64,000 nucleotides of DNA from Paucimonas lemoignei (GTDB taxonomy: Bacteria; Pseudomonadota; Gammaproteobacteria; Pseudomonadales; Pseudomonadaceae), in the NCBI GenBank assembly GCA_900475325.1, contig LS483371.1, positions 1,922,001-1,986,000 of the forward strand. The letters are read 5' to 3'. The notes below the pieces were generated by a model that worked only from the letters and a program-made list of their open reading frames with translations, made no database searches and had not been told where the DNA came from. Both the position numbers and the translations under genes were made by a program. This document shows positions 1 to 8,605 of the stretch, in pieces; positions within the stretch are counted from its first letter, which is position 1; the number at the start of each line of letters is the position of its first letter.

Positions 1-1
1 G

Positions 2-379
2 CCCTATCTGCGTGCTCACGCTGGCAGCATCATCAATCTGGCCTCGACCCGCGCCCGTCAATCAGAAGCCGATACAGAGGCTTATGCGGCGAGCAAGGGC
101 GGTCTGCTGGCATTGACGCACTCGCTCGCGATCAGCCTTGGGCCTGAGATCAGAGTCAATGCCGTCAGCCCCGGCTGGATCGATACCCGTGATGCCGCTG
201 TGCGGCGCGCTGAGCCCCTCTCAGAGGCCGATCACGCCCAACATCCGGCTGGCAGGGTAGGGACTGTTGAAGACGTCGCAGCGATGGTTGCCTGGCTGTT
301 GTCCAGAAATGCAGGATTTGTCACCGGCCAGGAGTTCGTGGTCGACGGCGGCATCAGCAAGAAGATGATCTACCTGTAG
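2..379 (+). CDS. SDR-family oxidoreductase, C-terminal part (5' end outside window)
   Basis: The reading frame is open from base 2, so the gene begins before the window. The visible 125 residues are the C-terminal half of a short-chain dehydrogenase/reductase. They hold the strand ending in the catalytic Ser region (INLAS), the active-site YAASK motif (YxxxK), the [10 protein letters not shown] segment that follows the active site, and the usual C-terminal [11 protein letters not shown]. The N-terminal Rossmann glycine motif lies outside, so cofactor preference cannot be read. A terminator follows at 410-434. The substrate is unknown; the family is certain. Confidence 0.9.
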   Translation, partial: PYLRAHAGSIINLASTRARQSEADTEAYAASKGGLLALTHSLAISLGPEIRVNAVSPGWIDTRDAAVRRAEPLSEADHAQHPAGRVGTVEDVAAMVAWLLSRNAGFVTGQEFVVDGGISKKMIYL

Positions 380-409
380 GAGCGGCAAGCTGCAAGCGAC
401 AAGAGAAAA

Positions 410-434
410 GCGAGCCGTTCGGTTCGCTTTTTTT
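410..434 (+). terminator. Rho-independent terminator after the SDR gene
   Basis: A 7-bp stem (GCGAGCC/GGTTCGC with one G-U pair) and a GTTC loop are followed by seven T. It sits 31 bp after the SDR stop. It lies between two imperfectly complementary CAAGC-rich stretches (about 381-403 and 442-474), a pattern common between pseudomonad genes. Confidence 0.8.
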
Positions 435-561
435 GTTTCTGGCTTGCAACTCGACGCTTGGCGCTTGAAGCTGCTTTTTTGCTTCTTCTAAAAAAAACTT
501 CAAGCAGGGTATTGACTTAGGTTCGTTAGGTGCGTAAATTTCGCGGCCTCAACGAAGCAAA

Positions 562-637
562 GGGTGATTAGCTCAGCTGGGAGAGCAGCTGCCTTACAAG
601 CAGCGGGTCGGCGGTTCGATCCCGTCATCACCCACCA
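562..637 (+). tRNA. tRNA-Val (anticodon TAC)
   Basis: This is a complete 76-nt cloverleaf. The 7-bp acceptor stem is GGGTGAT/ATCACCC and the D-arm contains AGCTCAGCTGGGAGAGC. The anticodon stem GCTGC/GCAGC encloses loop CTTACAA with anticodon TAC at 595-597. The T-arm is GGTTCGATCCC, and A634 plus an encoded CCA (635-637) end the gene. It leads a three-gene tRNA cluster. Confidence 0.98.
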
Positions 638-646
638 CTTCGTGAG

Positions 647-668
647 TTTCAATGTTGCAACATTGAAA
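647..668. repeat. Perfect 22-bp palindrome between tRNA-Val and tRNA-Asp
   Basis: The stretch is a perfect palindrome with 11-bp arms (TTTCAATGTTG and its complement) and no spacer, 9 bp after the tRNA-Val CCA. It has no T-run, so it is not a standard terminator. In the tRNA precursor it would fold into a hairpin and could mark a processing point. That role is inference. Confidence 0.6.
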
Positions 669-705
669 GGTTACATAGCGACACCGGACGCAAGTCCACC
701 GACAA

Positions 706-782
706 GCAGCGGTAGTTCAGTCGGTTAGAATACCGGCCTGTCACGCCGGGGGTCGCGGGTTCGAGTCCCGTCCGCTGCGCCA
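706..782 (+). tRNA. tRNA-Asp (anticodon GTC), first copy
   Basis: A 77-nt cloverleaf with acceptor stem GCAGCGG/CCGCTGC, anticodon GTC at 740-742, T-arm GGGTTCGAGTCCC, discriminator G779 and encoded CCA 780-782. It is identical to the second copy at 911-987. Confidence 0.98.
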
Positions 783-851
783 TATTTTACGGATCAGGTC
801 AGCCTGGTCTGCGATTGAAAAGCCTCAAGGCTGATCAGTCAGGGTTACAAC

Positions 852-877
852 GAAACAGTTTCTCGAAAGACTGTTTC
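852..877. repeat. Hairpin in the spacer between the two tRNA-Asp genes
   Basis: Arms GAAACAGT (852-859) and ACTGTTTC (870-877) pair perfectly around a 10-nt loop. No T-run follows, and the second tRNA-Asp begins 34 bp downstream. It is likely a feature of the polycistronic tRNA precursor. Confidence 0.5.
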
Positions 878-910
878 AACGATTCAAACGGACGAAAGTT
901 CGAGCGATAC

Positions 911-987
911 GCAGCGGTAGTTCAGTCGGTTAGAATACCGGCCTGTCACGCCGGGGGTCGCGGGTTCGAGTCCCGTCCGCTGCGCCA
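911..987 (+). tRNA. tRNA-Asp (anticodon GTC), second copy
   Basis: Identical in all 77 bases to the copy at 706-782, including the encoded CCA (985-987). The spacers before the two copies differ, so only the gene body is duplicated. A terminator at 1029-1056 closes the cluster, consistent with one transcript carrying all three tRNAs. Confidence 0.98.
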
Positions 988-1028
988 TACATAGCTTCGA
1001 GGCCCTTGAACTCCTTGAAGCGAAAGAA

Positions 1029-1056
1029 AGCGACCTTAACGGGTCGCTTTTTTTTT
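1029..1056 (+). terminator. Rho-independent terminator of the tRNA cluster
   Basis: The 7-bp perfect stem AGCGACC/GGTCGCT with a short loop is followed by nine T (1048-1056), 42 bp after the last tRNA-Asp. It should end the tRNA transcript. Confidence 0.92.
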
Positions 1057-1446
1057 GCTCTTTTTTTGAGGTCCGTGCTGGAGCAAGTTGGTGAGGCGAA
1101 GCCGACTGTGCTGGTCTGCTCTACAACTGCTGCACGGATTCCATGGAAGGACTCGCGACTTCTGGCACCTCTTTCTGCGATCTACGTTGCTGACTCTCTT
1201 GGGATGTCCGAAAAGCTGGGCCATCCGCCGTGGATCCCATCAGATCCCGCTACCTTCCTGCACAAAAATAGAGCTTCGATGTGCTATTTGGTAGCACATA
1301 CGCCTCTGCGCTTTACGCACCTCCTCCGTGTGTAAATTGAAAAATCTTAGCTTAATCAGATGCTTAACCATGAAGTGAATGTTGGCATGCATAATGCTAA
1401 TTTGGATTTATGGATAATTGGATACAAAAATACAAAGAGGCTGCCC
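1057..1446. other. Gene-free stretch between the tRNA cluster and the GntR gene
   Basis: Open frames exist here (one of 109 codons from 1006) but overlap the tRNA terminator, lack a ribosome binding site and encode no recognisable protein. The last 120 bp are AT-rich and probably hold the promoter of the GntR gene. Nothing else is recognised. Confidence 0.6.
1418..1427. promoter_or_regulatory. Candidate operator for the GntR/FCD regulator
   Basis: The sequence TTGGATACAA, 20 bp before the regulator's ATG, has the TTG...CAA half-sites of the TTGTATACAA type bound by several FCD-subfamily GntR proteins, with one central departure from symmetry. It would allow autoregulation. This is a pattern match only. 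Confidence 0.3.
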
Positions 1447-2115
1447 ATGCAATTCGCCCCCGCTTACGTTGATCGCCAGCCTCTCACTGCAGAGGAGGAG
1501 GCCTACACCTTCCTCCTCGACGCCATCTGTGGCGGTCGCTACCGCAAAGGTGATCGCCTGATTGCCGAGGATATCGCCGGCGAGATCGGCATGAGCCGCA
1601 TGCCCGTGCGCGAAGCATTCCGCCGCCTGGATGCCCAAGGCTTGGTGACGCTGCGGCCCAATCGCGGTGCCATCGTGAGCGGTCTGGATATTGATGAGCT
1701 GCATGAAGTGTTCGAGATGCGCAGCGCACTTGAGGGCCTGGCGGTTCGTGTCGCGGTCAGTCGCATTGGCGAGCGTCAGATGGCGGCCCTGGAGCGGCTG
1801 CTGGACGCGATGGATGATTATCGCGACGAGAGCACCGCGTGGGTCCGCTGCCACCGTGCCTTTCACGAGTACCTGTGCAGCCTTAGCGGCCGCCCGCGCC
1901 TGATGAAGCAGATTTGCGCACTGTATTCGCTGGTCGAGGCGCCCATGCGCTTGTGGCTGCAGCACAGTGAGAAACCCCTCAGCGCGCGCGAAGAACATGC
2001 GGTGATCCTCGACGCGATTCGCGCAGGTGACGCCGCTCGTGCCGAAGCCGTGGTGCGCGAACATATCGAAAGCACCGTCCCGTTACTGATTCAGTTTCTG
2101 CAATCGAGAAAATAA
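1447..2115 (+). CDS. GntR-family regulator, FCD (FadR/VanR) subfamily
   Basis: A 222-residue repressor-type protein. The N-terminal winged helix has the GntR hallmarks (GRYRKGDRLIAEDIAGEIGMSRMPVREAFRRL, given as pieces GRYRKGDRL, EIGMSRMPVREAFRRL), ending in LRPNRGAIVSG. The rest is the all-helical FCD ligand domain with HRAFHEYLC and REEHAVILDAI. The frame extends up to 1360, but ATG 1447 is chosen because AGAGG lies 6 bp upstream and the added residues are not GntR-like. It precedes an ABC importer and gamma-glutamyltransferase-like gene, so it probably senses their substrate. Ligand unknown. Confidence 0.9.
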   Translation: MQFAPAYVDRQPLTAEEEAYTFLLDAICGGRYRKGDRLIAEDIAGEIGMSRMPVREAFRRLDAQGLVTLRPNRGAIVSGLDIDELHEVFEMRSALEGLAVRVAVSRIGERQMAALERLLDAMDDYRDESTAWVRCHRAFHEYLCSLSGRPRLMKQICALYSLVEAPMRLWLQHSEKPLSAREEHAVILDAIRAGDAARAEAVVREHIESTVPLLIQFLQSRK

Positions 2116-2192
2116 GAGAGACGGGGTCCTGACCCGTCCGTGTTTTGACTTTAGTCCTGCCCCCTTTATCCAACGAAGTGGAGTGTCTGGTC

Positions 2193-3002
2193 ATGCATAA
2201 ACAACGCCGCGCCTTGCTGGTGGCTGTAACCCTGGGTCTCTGCACTCAATGGGCGTCTGCCACGCCCCAAGTACCGGAGCGTCTGCAAAAGGTCAATAAA
2301 CTCACGTACTGCTCGGGGATGGATTCACCGCCCCTGGTGTCGTTCGACGAAGCCCAGAAACCGCGCGGGCTCACGGTTGATCTGGGGCTTGAGATCGCCA
2401 AACGGCTGGGCGACAAGCAGGTGCAGTGGCGGGTGATTCCGTTCTCCGGCCTGCTACCCGCGCTGCTTGCCCAGCAGTGCGACATGATCGTCGATCAGCT
2501 GTTCGACAAGCCCGAGCGGCGCGAAGTCATCGATATCGTCAACTACATGTATTCCAGCCAGTCGGTGGTGGTGCCCAAGGGCAACCCTAAAGGCATCAAG
2601 ACCCTGGATGACCTTTCCGGCCGCAAAGTGGCGGTGCTCAACGGCTCCACCATCAAAACCCTGCTGGACACCCGGAACGAAAACCTCGTCAAGGCGGGCA
2701 AGCCACCGATGAAGCTGGTGGTCTACAACACCGACACTGATGCTTTCCAGGCGCTGCGCATCAGTCAGGCCGATGCCTACGGCACCACTGTAGAAACCGC
2801 GGGCTACTACGCGGCGATGGCACCGAACCTGTTCGAGGAAGGGGTGCCAGCATTCAGCCGCATCCTCACCGGCCTGGGCATGCGCAAGGACGACCCACAA
2901 CTGACCGCCGCCGTGCAGCAGATCATCAGCGACATGCGCAGCGACGGCAGCTACGCGCAATTGCTCAACAAATGGCATGTCAGCAGCGACACACTCGACT
3001 GA
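2193..3002 (+). CDS. Periplasmic amino-acid-type substrate-binding protein (ABC importer)
   Basis: A family 3 solute-binding protein of 269 residues. A Sec signal peptide (basic MHKQRRA, hydrophobic LLVAVTLGLC, cleavage near ASA-TPQ) is followed by the SBP_bac_3 fold: GLTVDLGLEIAKRLG, VDQLFDKPERREVIDIVNYMY, LSGRKVAVLNGSTIKTLL and a C-terminal GMRKDDPQL. Start 2193 is preferred over an upstream non-ATG start because it restores the signal peptide. The permease and ATPase follow directly. The partner gamma-glutamyl enzyme suggests a glutamyl compound or related amino acid as cargo, which is inference. Confidence 0.92.
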   Translation: MHKQRRALLVAVTLGLCTQWASATPQVPERLQKVNKLTYCSGMDSPPLVSFDEAQKPRGLTVDLGLEIAKRLGDKQVQWRVIPFSGLLPALLAQQCDMIVDQLFDKPERREVIDIVNYMYSSQSVVVPKGNPKGIKTLDDLSGRKVAVLNGSTIKTLLDTRNENLVKAGKPPMKLVVYNTDTDAFQALRISQADAYGTTVETAGYYAAMAPNLFEEGVPAFSRILTGLGMRKDDPQLTAAVQQIISDMRSDGSYAQLLNKWHVSSDTLD

Positions 3003-3014
3003 GGCTCTACAACG

Positions 3015-3791
3015 ATGAATTTCAATTGGGATGTGTTCTGGCAATACCTGCTGCAGCCCAGTGGGGTCTACCTCACCGGGCTGTGGCTGACTTGCCTGAT
3101 CAGCGTACTGGCGATGCTGCTGGGCTGTGCGCTGGGCCTGGCGGCGGCGCTGTTGCGTTTGTCGACGAACCCGCTGCTGCATCTGCCGGTGCGCCTTTAC
3201 GTGTGGCTGATGCGCGGCACGCCGTTACTGGTGCAGATCGTGTTTTTGTACACGGCGCTGGCGGCGGGCGGGATCTTCCGCTTCGAGGACATTGAGCTGT
3301 TTGGGCTGATCATCCCCGGCAATATCCAGGCGGCGATCATTGCTCTGGGCCTGAATGAAGGCGCTTACATGGCCGAGATCATCCGCGCCGGGATCGGCGC
3401 GGTGGACAAGGGCCAGTACGAAGCGGGGCGTTCCCTGGGCATGGGGTTCGGCAAGCTGATGCGGCGCATCGTGTTGCCCCAGGCATTTCGGGTGATCGTG
3501 CCGCCGCTGGGCAACGAGTTCAATGTAATGCTCAAGAACACCACGCTGGTCAGTGTGATCGGTGTGCAGGAGTTGTTGCTCAGTACGCAGATGGTGACCT
3601 CGGCGACTTTTCGCGTATTCGAGTTGTACCTGGTCGTCGCGATTTACTTCCTGACGTTGACCACCCTGTGGGGCTTTTTTCAGAGCTGGCTCGAACGCCG
3701 CTTCGGCCAGTCCGATCGACCTTCGGCGCCACCTCCGGCCGCTAGCCGTATGTTTGGTCGCAGCACCCTGAAACTGCTGAGGGGACGTTAG
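3015..3791 (+). CDS. Amino-acid ABC transporter permease (HisM/GlnP type)
   Basis: A 258-residue inner-membrane permease of the His/Glu/Gln/Arg/opine 3-TM family. Hydrophobic segments begin near residues 15, 60 and 90, with [14 protein letters not shown] typical of the family. The EAA loop reads [34 protein letters not shown], given here as EAGRSLGMG and [16 protein letters not shown]. It starts 12 bp after the binding-protein gene and ends 2 bp before the ATPase. One permease gene suggests a homodimer, or a partner encoded elsewhere. The last 30 residues are a polar tail. Confidence 0.93.
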   Translation: MNFNWDVFWQYLLQPSGVYLTGLWLTCLISVLAMLLGCALGLAAALLRLSTNPLLHLPVRLYVWLMRGTPLLVQIVFLYTALAAGGIFRFEDIELFGLIIPGNIQAAIIALGLNEGAYMAEIIRAGIGAVDKGQYEAGRSLGMGFGKLMRRIVLPQAFRVIVPPLGNEFNVMLKNTTLVSVIGVQELLLSTQMVTSATFRVFELYLVVAIYFLTLTTLWGFFQSWLERRFGQSDRPSAPPPAASRMFGRSTLKLLRGR

Positions 3792-3793
3792 CC

Positions 3794-4573
3794 ATGGCGC
3801 ACCAAAGTGAAGAGCTGATCATAGAGGCACTGGATGTTCAGAAGTCGTTCGGCGAGTTGCAGATACTCAAGGGCATCTCCCTGCAAGTGCGGCGCGGCGA
3901 AGTGGTGGTGCTGATCGGTGCCTCCGGTTCCGGCAAGACAACTTTTATCCGCTGTATCAACCTGCTCGAAGACATCCAGGGCGGGCGTATTCGGGTCAAC
4001 GGCCGCGCCATGGGTTACCTCGAACGCGCCGATGGAAGCCTGGTGCGCGATTCGGAGCGCAACATCGCCCGCCAGCGCCGCGACATTGGCATGGTATTCC
4101 AGCGCTTCAACCTATTCCCGCACATGACTGCGCTGGAGAACATCATCGAAGCGCCAATCCAAGTGCTCGGCGTGCCGCGTGCCCAAGCGCTGGAACAGGC
4201 TCGCGGCTTGCTGGCGCGGGTCGGCCTGGCGGACAAGGCCAGCCACTACCCGTCGATGCTCTCCGGCGGCCAGCAGCAGCGTGTGGCGATTGCCCGTGCG
4301 CTGGCGATGAAACCTCAGGCGATGCTGTTCGACGAACCCACCAGCGCCCTCGACCCGGAAACCGTCGGCGAGGTTTTGCAGGTCATGAAGGAGCTGGCCG
4401 AGGAGGGCATGACCATGGTGGTGGTCACCCATGAAATGGGCTTCGCCCGCGAAGTGGCCGACCGTGTGGTGGTGCTTGATCAGGGCGAATTAATCGAACA
4501 AGGGCCGCCAGAGCAGATTTTCAGCCACCCCAGCCATCCCCGGACCCGGGCGTTTCTCAGCCGCGTGTTATGA
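3794..4573 (+). CDS. Amino-acid ABC transporter ATP-binding protein (GlnQ/HisP type)
   Basis: A 259-residue ABC ATPase with all motifs in order: Walker [10 protein letters not shown] near residue 42, Q-loop [12 protein letters not shown], signature [15 protein letters not shown], Walker [16 protein letters not shown]-loop [13 protein letters not shown]. The long insert after Walker A ([12 protein letters not shown]) is usual in the polar amino-acid group. It begins 2 bp after the permease stop, so the genes are probably translationally coupled. The next enzyme gene starts 22 bp downstream, so all four are likely one operon. Confidence 0.96.
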   Translation: MAHQSEELIIEALDVQKSFGELQILKGISLQVRRGEVVVLIGASGSGKTTFIRCINLLEDIQGGRIRVNGRAMGYLERADGSLVRDSERNIARQRRDIGMVFQRFNLFPHMTALENIIEAPIQVLGVPRAQALEQARGLLARVGLADKASHYPSMLSGGQQQRVAIARALAMKPQAMLFDEPTSALDPETVGEVLQVMKELAEEGMTMVVVTHEMGFAREVADRVVVLDQGELIEQGPPEQIFSHPSHPRTRAFLSRVL

Positions 4574-4595
4574 CCTTTTTTGAAGAGTCTTTGCC

Positions 4596-6206
4596 ATGTT
4601 GAAATTCTCCGCTCACGAATACCCCTATGCGTCGCAACGCCAAAGCGTGTTTGCCCGTCGCGGCATGGTCGCGGCGTCCCAGCCGCTGGCGGCCCAGGCC
4701 GGCATCGAAATCATGCAGAAGGGCGGTAATGCCATCGATGCCGCCATCGCCACGGCGGCGGCGCTCACCGTCGTCGAACCTACTGGCTGCGGCATTGGCG
4801 GCGACGCATTTGCCCTGGTGTGGTGCAAGGGGCAGTTGCATGGCCTGAACGGCAACGGCCACGCACCGGCAGCCTTGAGTATCGAGGCGGTCAAGGCGGC
4901 TGGGCATGCGCAGATGCCGATGTATGGCTGGACCCCGGTCACCGTGCCGGGCTGCCCATCGGCCTGGGCCGAGCTGTCGCAACGCTTCGGCAAATTGCCG
5001 TTTGCCGAGTTGCTGCAGCCTGCTATCAGCCTGGCACGCGATGGTTTTCCGTTGTCGCCGGTGGTTGCCCATCAATGGCAGATCTCCTTGAACGAATTCG
5101 GCCCGCATCGCGATGAAGTGCTGCAAGCCTGGTTCGACACCTTTCTCATTGATGGACGCGCGCCCCAGGCGGGCGAGATTTTCCGCAACCCGGCCCAGGC
5201 ACGTACCCTGGAAGAACTTGCCGCCACCCGCTGCGAAAGCCTGTATCGCGGCGCTCTGGCCGAGCGCCTGGATGCGCATTCGCGTGCCAGCGGCGGCTAC
5301 CTGCGCGCCAGCGACCTCGAGGGTTATCGAGCGCAGTGGGTGGAGCCGATCCACATCAATTACCGTGGTGTGGATGTCTGGGAAATCCCGCCCAGCGGCC
5401 AGGGCCTGGTCGCATTGATGGCGCTGAAGATCCTCGAAGGCTTCAGCTTCGATCACCGCGACAGCCAGCACACCTGGCATCGCCAATTGGAAGCCATGAA
5501 GCTGGCCTACAGCGATGGCCTGCACTACATCACCGACCCGGCGCACATGCGTGTGGCAGTGGCCGACCTGCTCAGCGACGACTACAGCACCCGCCGCCGT
5601 GGCCAGATCGGCGAGCAGGCCCTGGCGCCCAAACCCGGCGACCCTCACGCCAGCGGTACGGTGTACCTGGCCACCGCGGATGCCGAAGGCAATATGGTCT
5701 CGTTCATCCAGAGCAACTACCACGGCTTCGGCTCCGGCGTGGTGCTGCCCGACAGCGGCATCGCCTTGCAGAATCGCGGGCAGGAATTCAGCCTCGATGA
5801 GGGGCATGCCAACTGCCTGGCGCCGGGCAAGAAAACCTTCCACACCATCATTCCGGGTTTCCTCAGCAAGGACGGCAAAGCCCTTGGACCGTTCGGCGTG
5901 ATGGGCGGCTACATGCAGCCTCAGGGCCATGTGCAGATGGTGATGAACCTGGTGGACTTCGGCCTCAACCCCCAGGCGGCATTGGACGCGCCGCGCTGGC
6001 AATGGCTGGGCGACATGAAGGTCGGCATCGAACATGGAGCTTCGCGCGACCTGGTCAATGCGCTGGCGCGGCGCGGGCACAAGGTGCAGACCGACAGCGA
6101 CCTGACCGACTACGGGCGTGGGCAGATCATCCTGCGTGACCCGGTCACCGGCGTGTTGTGCGGGGGCACTGAGCCACGGGCGGATTCGCATATCGCGGTC
6201 TGGTGA
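4596..6206 (+). CDS. Gamma-glutamyltransferase-family protein (YwrD-like, cytoplasmic)
   Basis: A 536-residue Ntn-hydrolase of the gamma-glutamyltransferase family. GGNAIDAAIATAAALTVVEP and GCGIGGDAFALVW are family hallmarks. The presumed self-cleavage and nucleophile threonine is Thr355 in HASGTVYLATAD, splitting large and small subunits. The C-terminal part has MGGYMQPQGHVQMVMNLVDFG and a final GGTEPRADSHIAVW. No signal peptide is seen, unlike periplasmic Ggt, so it probably hydrolyses a gamma-glutamyl compound after uptake by the adjacent importer. The exact substrate, and whether it is hydrolase or transferase, cannot be read. Confidence 0.9.
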   Translation: MLKFSAHEYPYASQRQSVFARRGMVAASQPLAAQAGIEIMQKGGNAIDAAIATAAALTVVEPTGCGIGGDAFALVWCKGQLHGLNGNGHAPAALSIEAVKAAGHAQMPMYGWTPVTVPGCPSAWAELSQRFGKLPFAELLQPAISLARDGFPLSPVVAHQWQISLNEFGPHRDEVLQAWFDTFLIDGRAPQAGEIFRNPAQARTLEELAATRCESLYRGALAERLDAHSRASGGYLRASDLEGYRAQWVEPIHINYRGVDVWEIPPSGQGLVALMALKILEGFSFDHRDSQHTWHRQLEAMKLAYSDGLHYITDPAHMRVAVADLLSDDYSTRRRGQIGEQALAPKPGDPHASGTVYLATADAEGNMVSFIQSNYHGFGSGVVLPDSGIALQNRGQEFSLDEGHANCLAPGKKTFHTIIPGFLSKDGKALGPFGVMGGYMQPQGHVQMVMNLVDFGLNPQAALDAPRWQWLGDMKVGIEHGASRDLVNALARRGHKVQTDSDLTDYGRGQIILRDPVTGVLCGGTEPRADSHIAVW

Positions 6207-6616
6207 GCGGCTACACAAGCGCTGAGCCAGACGGGTAATAACGATGGGGGTTGATGAGTTGTTTGATCTTTGCTGCGGCGGGTTGGCGCTCGTTGAAGCA
6301 AGGATTGAACCTCACAACTCAGACCTCTGTTGCGTCTATCTGTCTCTCGACATCCTTGCTCGTGCAACGCTGCTATTGGCCAGCACCTCGTCACTCACGC
6401 TCGCCGCGTCGTGGCAGGTAAATATCATGACATTGTCAATTTCTCTGATATTAATCGTCTTTTTTCAATCAGATAAAAGCGCCTAAATTCCACCTCCACG
6501 ACGTCAGCATCCATGCAAGGGAGCCCGGATTGTGGGAATTGCTGGGGCGAGAACAAGGCTCTTTGAGCCTGGATCCACCCTATATGTTCTTAAACTCTTT
6601 CCTGGCAGGAGATTCC
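6207..6616. other. Gene-free stretch upstream of the SDR gene
   Basis: Short open frames here lack ribosome binding sites and recognisable content. An AT-rich patch around 6415-6485, containing an AATATCA/TGATATT inverted pair, is the likely promoter region for the SDR gene. Nothing else is recognised. Confidence 0.5.
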
Positions 6617-7375
6617 ATGGCCCCTCGAACTGTACTTGTCACTGGCGCAGCAGGTGGTGTTGGTCGCGCGCTGGTTGAGCGTTTTTCAAATGAAGACTTC
6701 AAGGTTTTCGCGACAGATCTGGACGCGGGAAAGCTCGCGGACCTACAGGTTGAATATCAAGTGTCAGGTATTTTTTGCGGTGATATCCGCCAACCCGCTG
6801 TGTGTGCTGCAGCCGTTAATGCAGCCGTTATGGCGATGGGCCGACTGGATGTTTTGATCAACGCTGCGGGAGTATGGCGCGAAGGTCCGGTTGAAGATTT
6901 TACCGAAGAGGATTTCGACCTCGTTCTGGACGTAAACCTAAAGGCAACGTTCTTCATGTGTTCAGCCGCTATTCCCCATCTGAAATTATCAGAGGGTTCC
7001 ATCCTGAATATTTCAAGCGATGCCGGCCGGCAAGGCAATCGAAACGCCGCAGCTTATTGCGCAAGCAAGGGCGGCGTGACCCTGCTGACAAAAACCCTGG
7101 CATTGGACCTGGCACCCTTTGGCGTGCGCTGCAACGCTATTTCCCCAGGTGATATCGAAACCCCAATGCTCAAATTTCAAGCCACTCAATATGGGCAGGG
7201 AGACCCTCAGGCCTACTATCAGGATCTGTTGGACAAGTACCCCCAAGGTGCCCGAGCCCGATTTATCCAGCCGGAAGAGGTTGCCGAGCTGGCGTTTTTC
7301 TTGTCCCAACCCGGTGCGCGATCCATCACTGGCGCGGACATGGCGATTGATTGCGGCGTCTCCGCTGGAAACTAA
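6617..7375 (+). CDS. SDR-family oxidoreductase
   Basis: A 252-residue classical short-chain dehydrogenase. It shows the Rossmann motif TGAAGGVGRALVERF near residue 10, NAAGVW (NAG-like), ILNISSDAG with the catalytic Ser, the YCASKGG active-site Tyr/Lys and a NAISPGDIETPM tail. ATG 6617 is chosen because AGGAG lies 6 bp upstream; the frame continues upstream to a TTG without support. It is followed by an oppositely oriented LysR gene. It is somewhat less GC-rich than its neighbours. It could oxidise an alcohol produced in the amine pathway, but no substrate is indicated. Confidence 0.92.
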   Translation: MAPRTVLVTGAAGGVGRALVERFSNEDFKVFATDLDAGKLADLQVEYQVSGIFCGDIRQPAVCAAAVNAAVMAMGRLDVLINAAGVWREGPVEDFTEEDFDLVLDVNLKATFFMCSAAIPHLKLSEGSILNISSDAGRQGNRNAAAYCASKGGVTLLTKTLALDLAPFGVRCNAISPGDIETPMLKFQATQYGQGDPQAYYQDLLDKYPQGARARFIQPEEVAELAFFLSQPGARSITGADMAIDCGVSAGN

Positions 7376-7604
7376 CAGTGGCCCATTGATACCGATGGGG
7401 GCGATACCAAAGGGGGCGCTATGACAGCGGCCGAGAACCGTCGTCTCCAGACTGCGCGTTTAGCGCAGGCGTCTAGAAGGCATTAGTGAGGGGGCCATCG
7501 CCCTTGGCGATGGCTGCGTAACGGACGGCGAAAGTCGCTCTTGTGAATCATCCGTCGGGCCGCATCTGGACGCCGCCGCAAGCCTCAATGTGTACTTTTA
7601 CTCA

Positions 7605-8510
7605 TCAAACACGACGAGGTTCGCCCTCCGCAATTTCGCGTATCAGGCTCAGGTAACGAAGCGCGCCCAGTCCCAGGGGCCGGTTTTTTACCCAGATGAT
7701 ATCGACCCATAGCCGCATCTGACTCGGCATGTAGTCAAACACCACCTCCGTCAATGCGCCTGACGTGATGAGAGGGTGTACCAGCGATTTTGGAAGATAA
7801 GCCCAACCCAATCCTTGCTGCACCAGGTCCAGCGTGGCCAGATAATTGTCGCTGTGCCAAATCCGCCGCGACAGTACAACACGTGGGTCAGAGTCTGCAG
7901 GCCCTCCTGTAGCGACGATGATCTGCCGAACATTGACCAGTTGCTCCTCACTCAAGGGGCTTTTTTTGCCGGCGGCCGCAGGGTGATCCGGAGCAGCAAC
8001 CGCGATTAACAATTGGCTCCCCGCCTCAAGAAATGTCTCGCGCTCGTCAAGCCCTGGTCGTTCGAACCCAAGTGCCAATTGCACACGCCCTTCATGGAGC
8101 ATGCGCATCGCTTCTGGATGGGATGCGGAGCGAATCTCGATTTCCAGCGTGGGAAACTCCCTGGCGATAGTGGACAGCGGACGATTCCAGATGCCTGTTT
8201 GCAACTCCGGCGCCATCGCAAGGACCAAGCGCTCTTCCAACCCCTGATGAAGCTGCAGCGCATGGGCGTCCAGCAGGTTCAGTTGGCTCGCGACCTGTCT
8301 TGCCTGGGGCTCAAGTGCTTTGGCGGCAGCCGTTGGAATGGCTTTGCGGGTTGATCGGTCAAAAAGCAACAAATCCAGCTCGGCTTCAAGCTGCGCCACC
8401 GCCATGTTGATGGCCGAGGGCACCCGGCCTAATTTTCGCGCCGCCGCCGAAAAGGATCCGCTGTCGATGACCGAGAGGAAAATTTTAAGTGACTCACTGG
8501 TAAACGCCAT
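7605..8510 (-). CDS. LysR-family transcriptional regulator
   Basis: A 301-residue LysR protein. The N-terminal helix-turn-helix reads FLSVIDSGSFSAAARKLGR, then SAINMAVAQLEAEL and LLLFDRSTRKAIPT. The remainder is the two-lobed inducer domain. ATG 8510 is used; a TTG four codons upstream is less likely. The gene is divergent from the SDR at 8606 with 95 bp between, the usual arrangement for a LysR regulator and its target. It probably controls the SDR and perhaps the aminotransferase, ligase and dehydrogenase genes beyond it. Confidence 0.93.
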   Translation of the reverse strand: MAFTSESLKIFLSVIDSGSFSAAARKLGRVPSAINMAVAQLEAELDLLLFDRSTRKAIPTAAAKALEPQARQVASQLNLLDAHALQLHQGLEERLVLAMAPELQTGIWNRPLSTIAREFPTLEIEIRSASHPEAMRMLHEGRVQLALGFERPGLDERETFLEAGSQLLIAVAAPDHPAAAGKKSPLSEEQLVNVRQIIVATGGPADSDPRVVLSRRIWHSDNYLATLDLVQQGLGWAYLPKSLVHPLITSGALTEVVFDYMPSQMRLWVDIIWVKNRPLGLGALRYLSLIREIAEGEPRRV

Positions 8511-8605
8511 AGGTGTTGTCAAATTTTCTGATGATGATCGACTTTATGTATCAGGTTTATTCGCCTAGTTTCTACTCTCTTTCAAATTAAATACGTGGGC
8601 ACACC

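Noticed and set aside
562..987. tRNA cluster as an integration site for a mobile island
   Set aside because: All three tRNAs are complete, no partial 3'-end duplicate and no integrase are found in the window.
1006..1335. 109-codon open frame after the tRNA cluster
   Set aside because: It overlaps the tRNA terminator, has no ribosome binding site and encodes nothing recognisable.
4557..6218. 553-codon minus-strand frame across the gamma-glutamyltransferase-like gene
   Set aside because: It is the antisense shadow of a clear Ntn-hydrolase gene in high-GC DNA and its product has no protein-family motifs.
6530..6616. Upstream TTG-start extension of the SDR at 6617
   Set aside because: No ribosome binding site at the TTG, and the added residues precede the normal Rossmann start; AGGAG supports ATG 6617.
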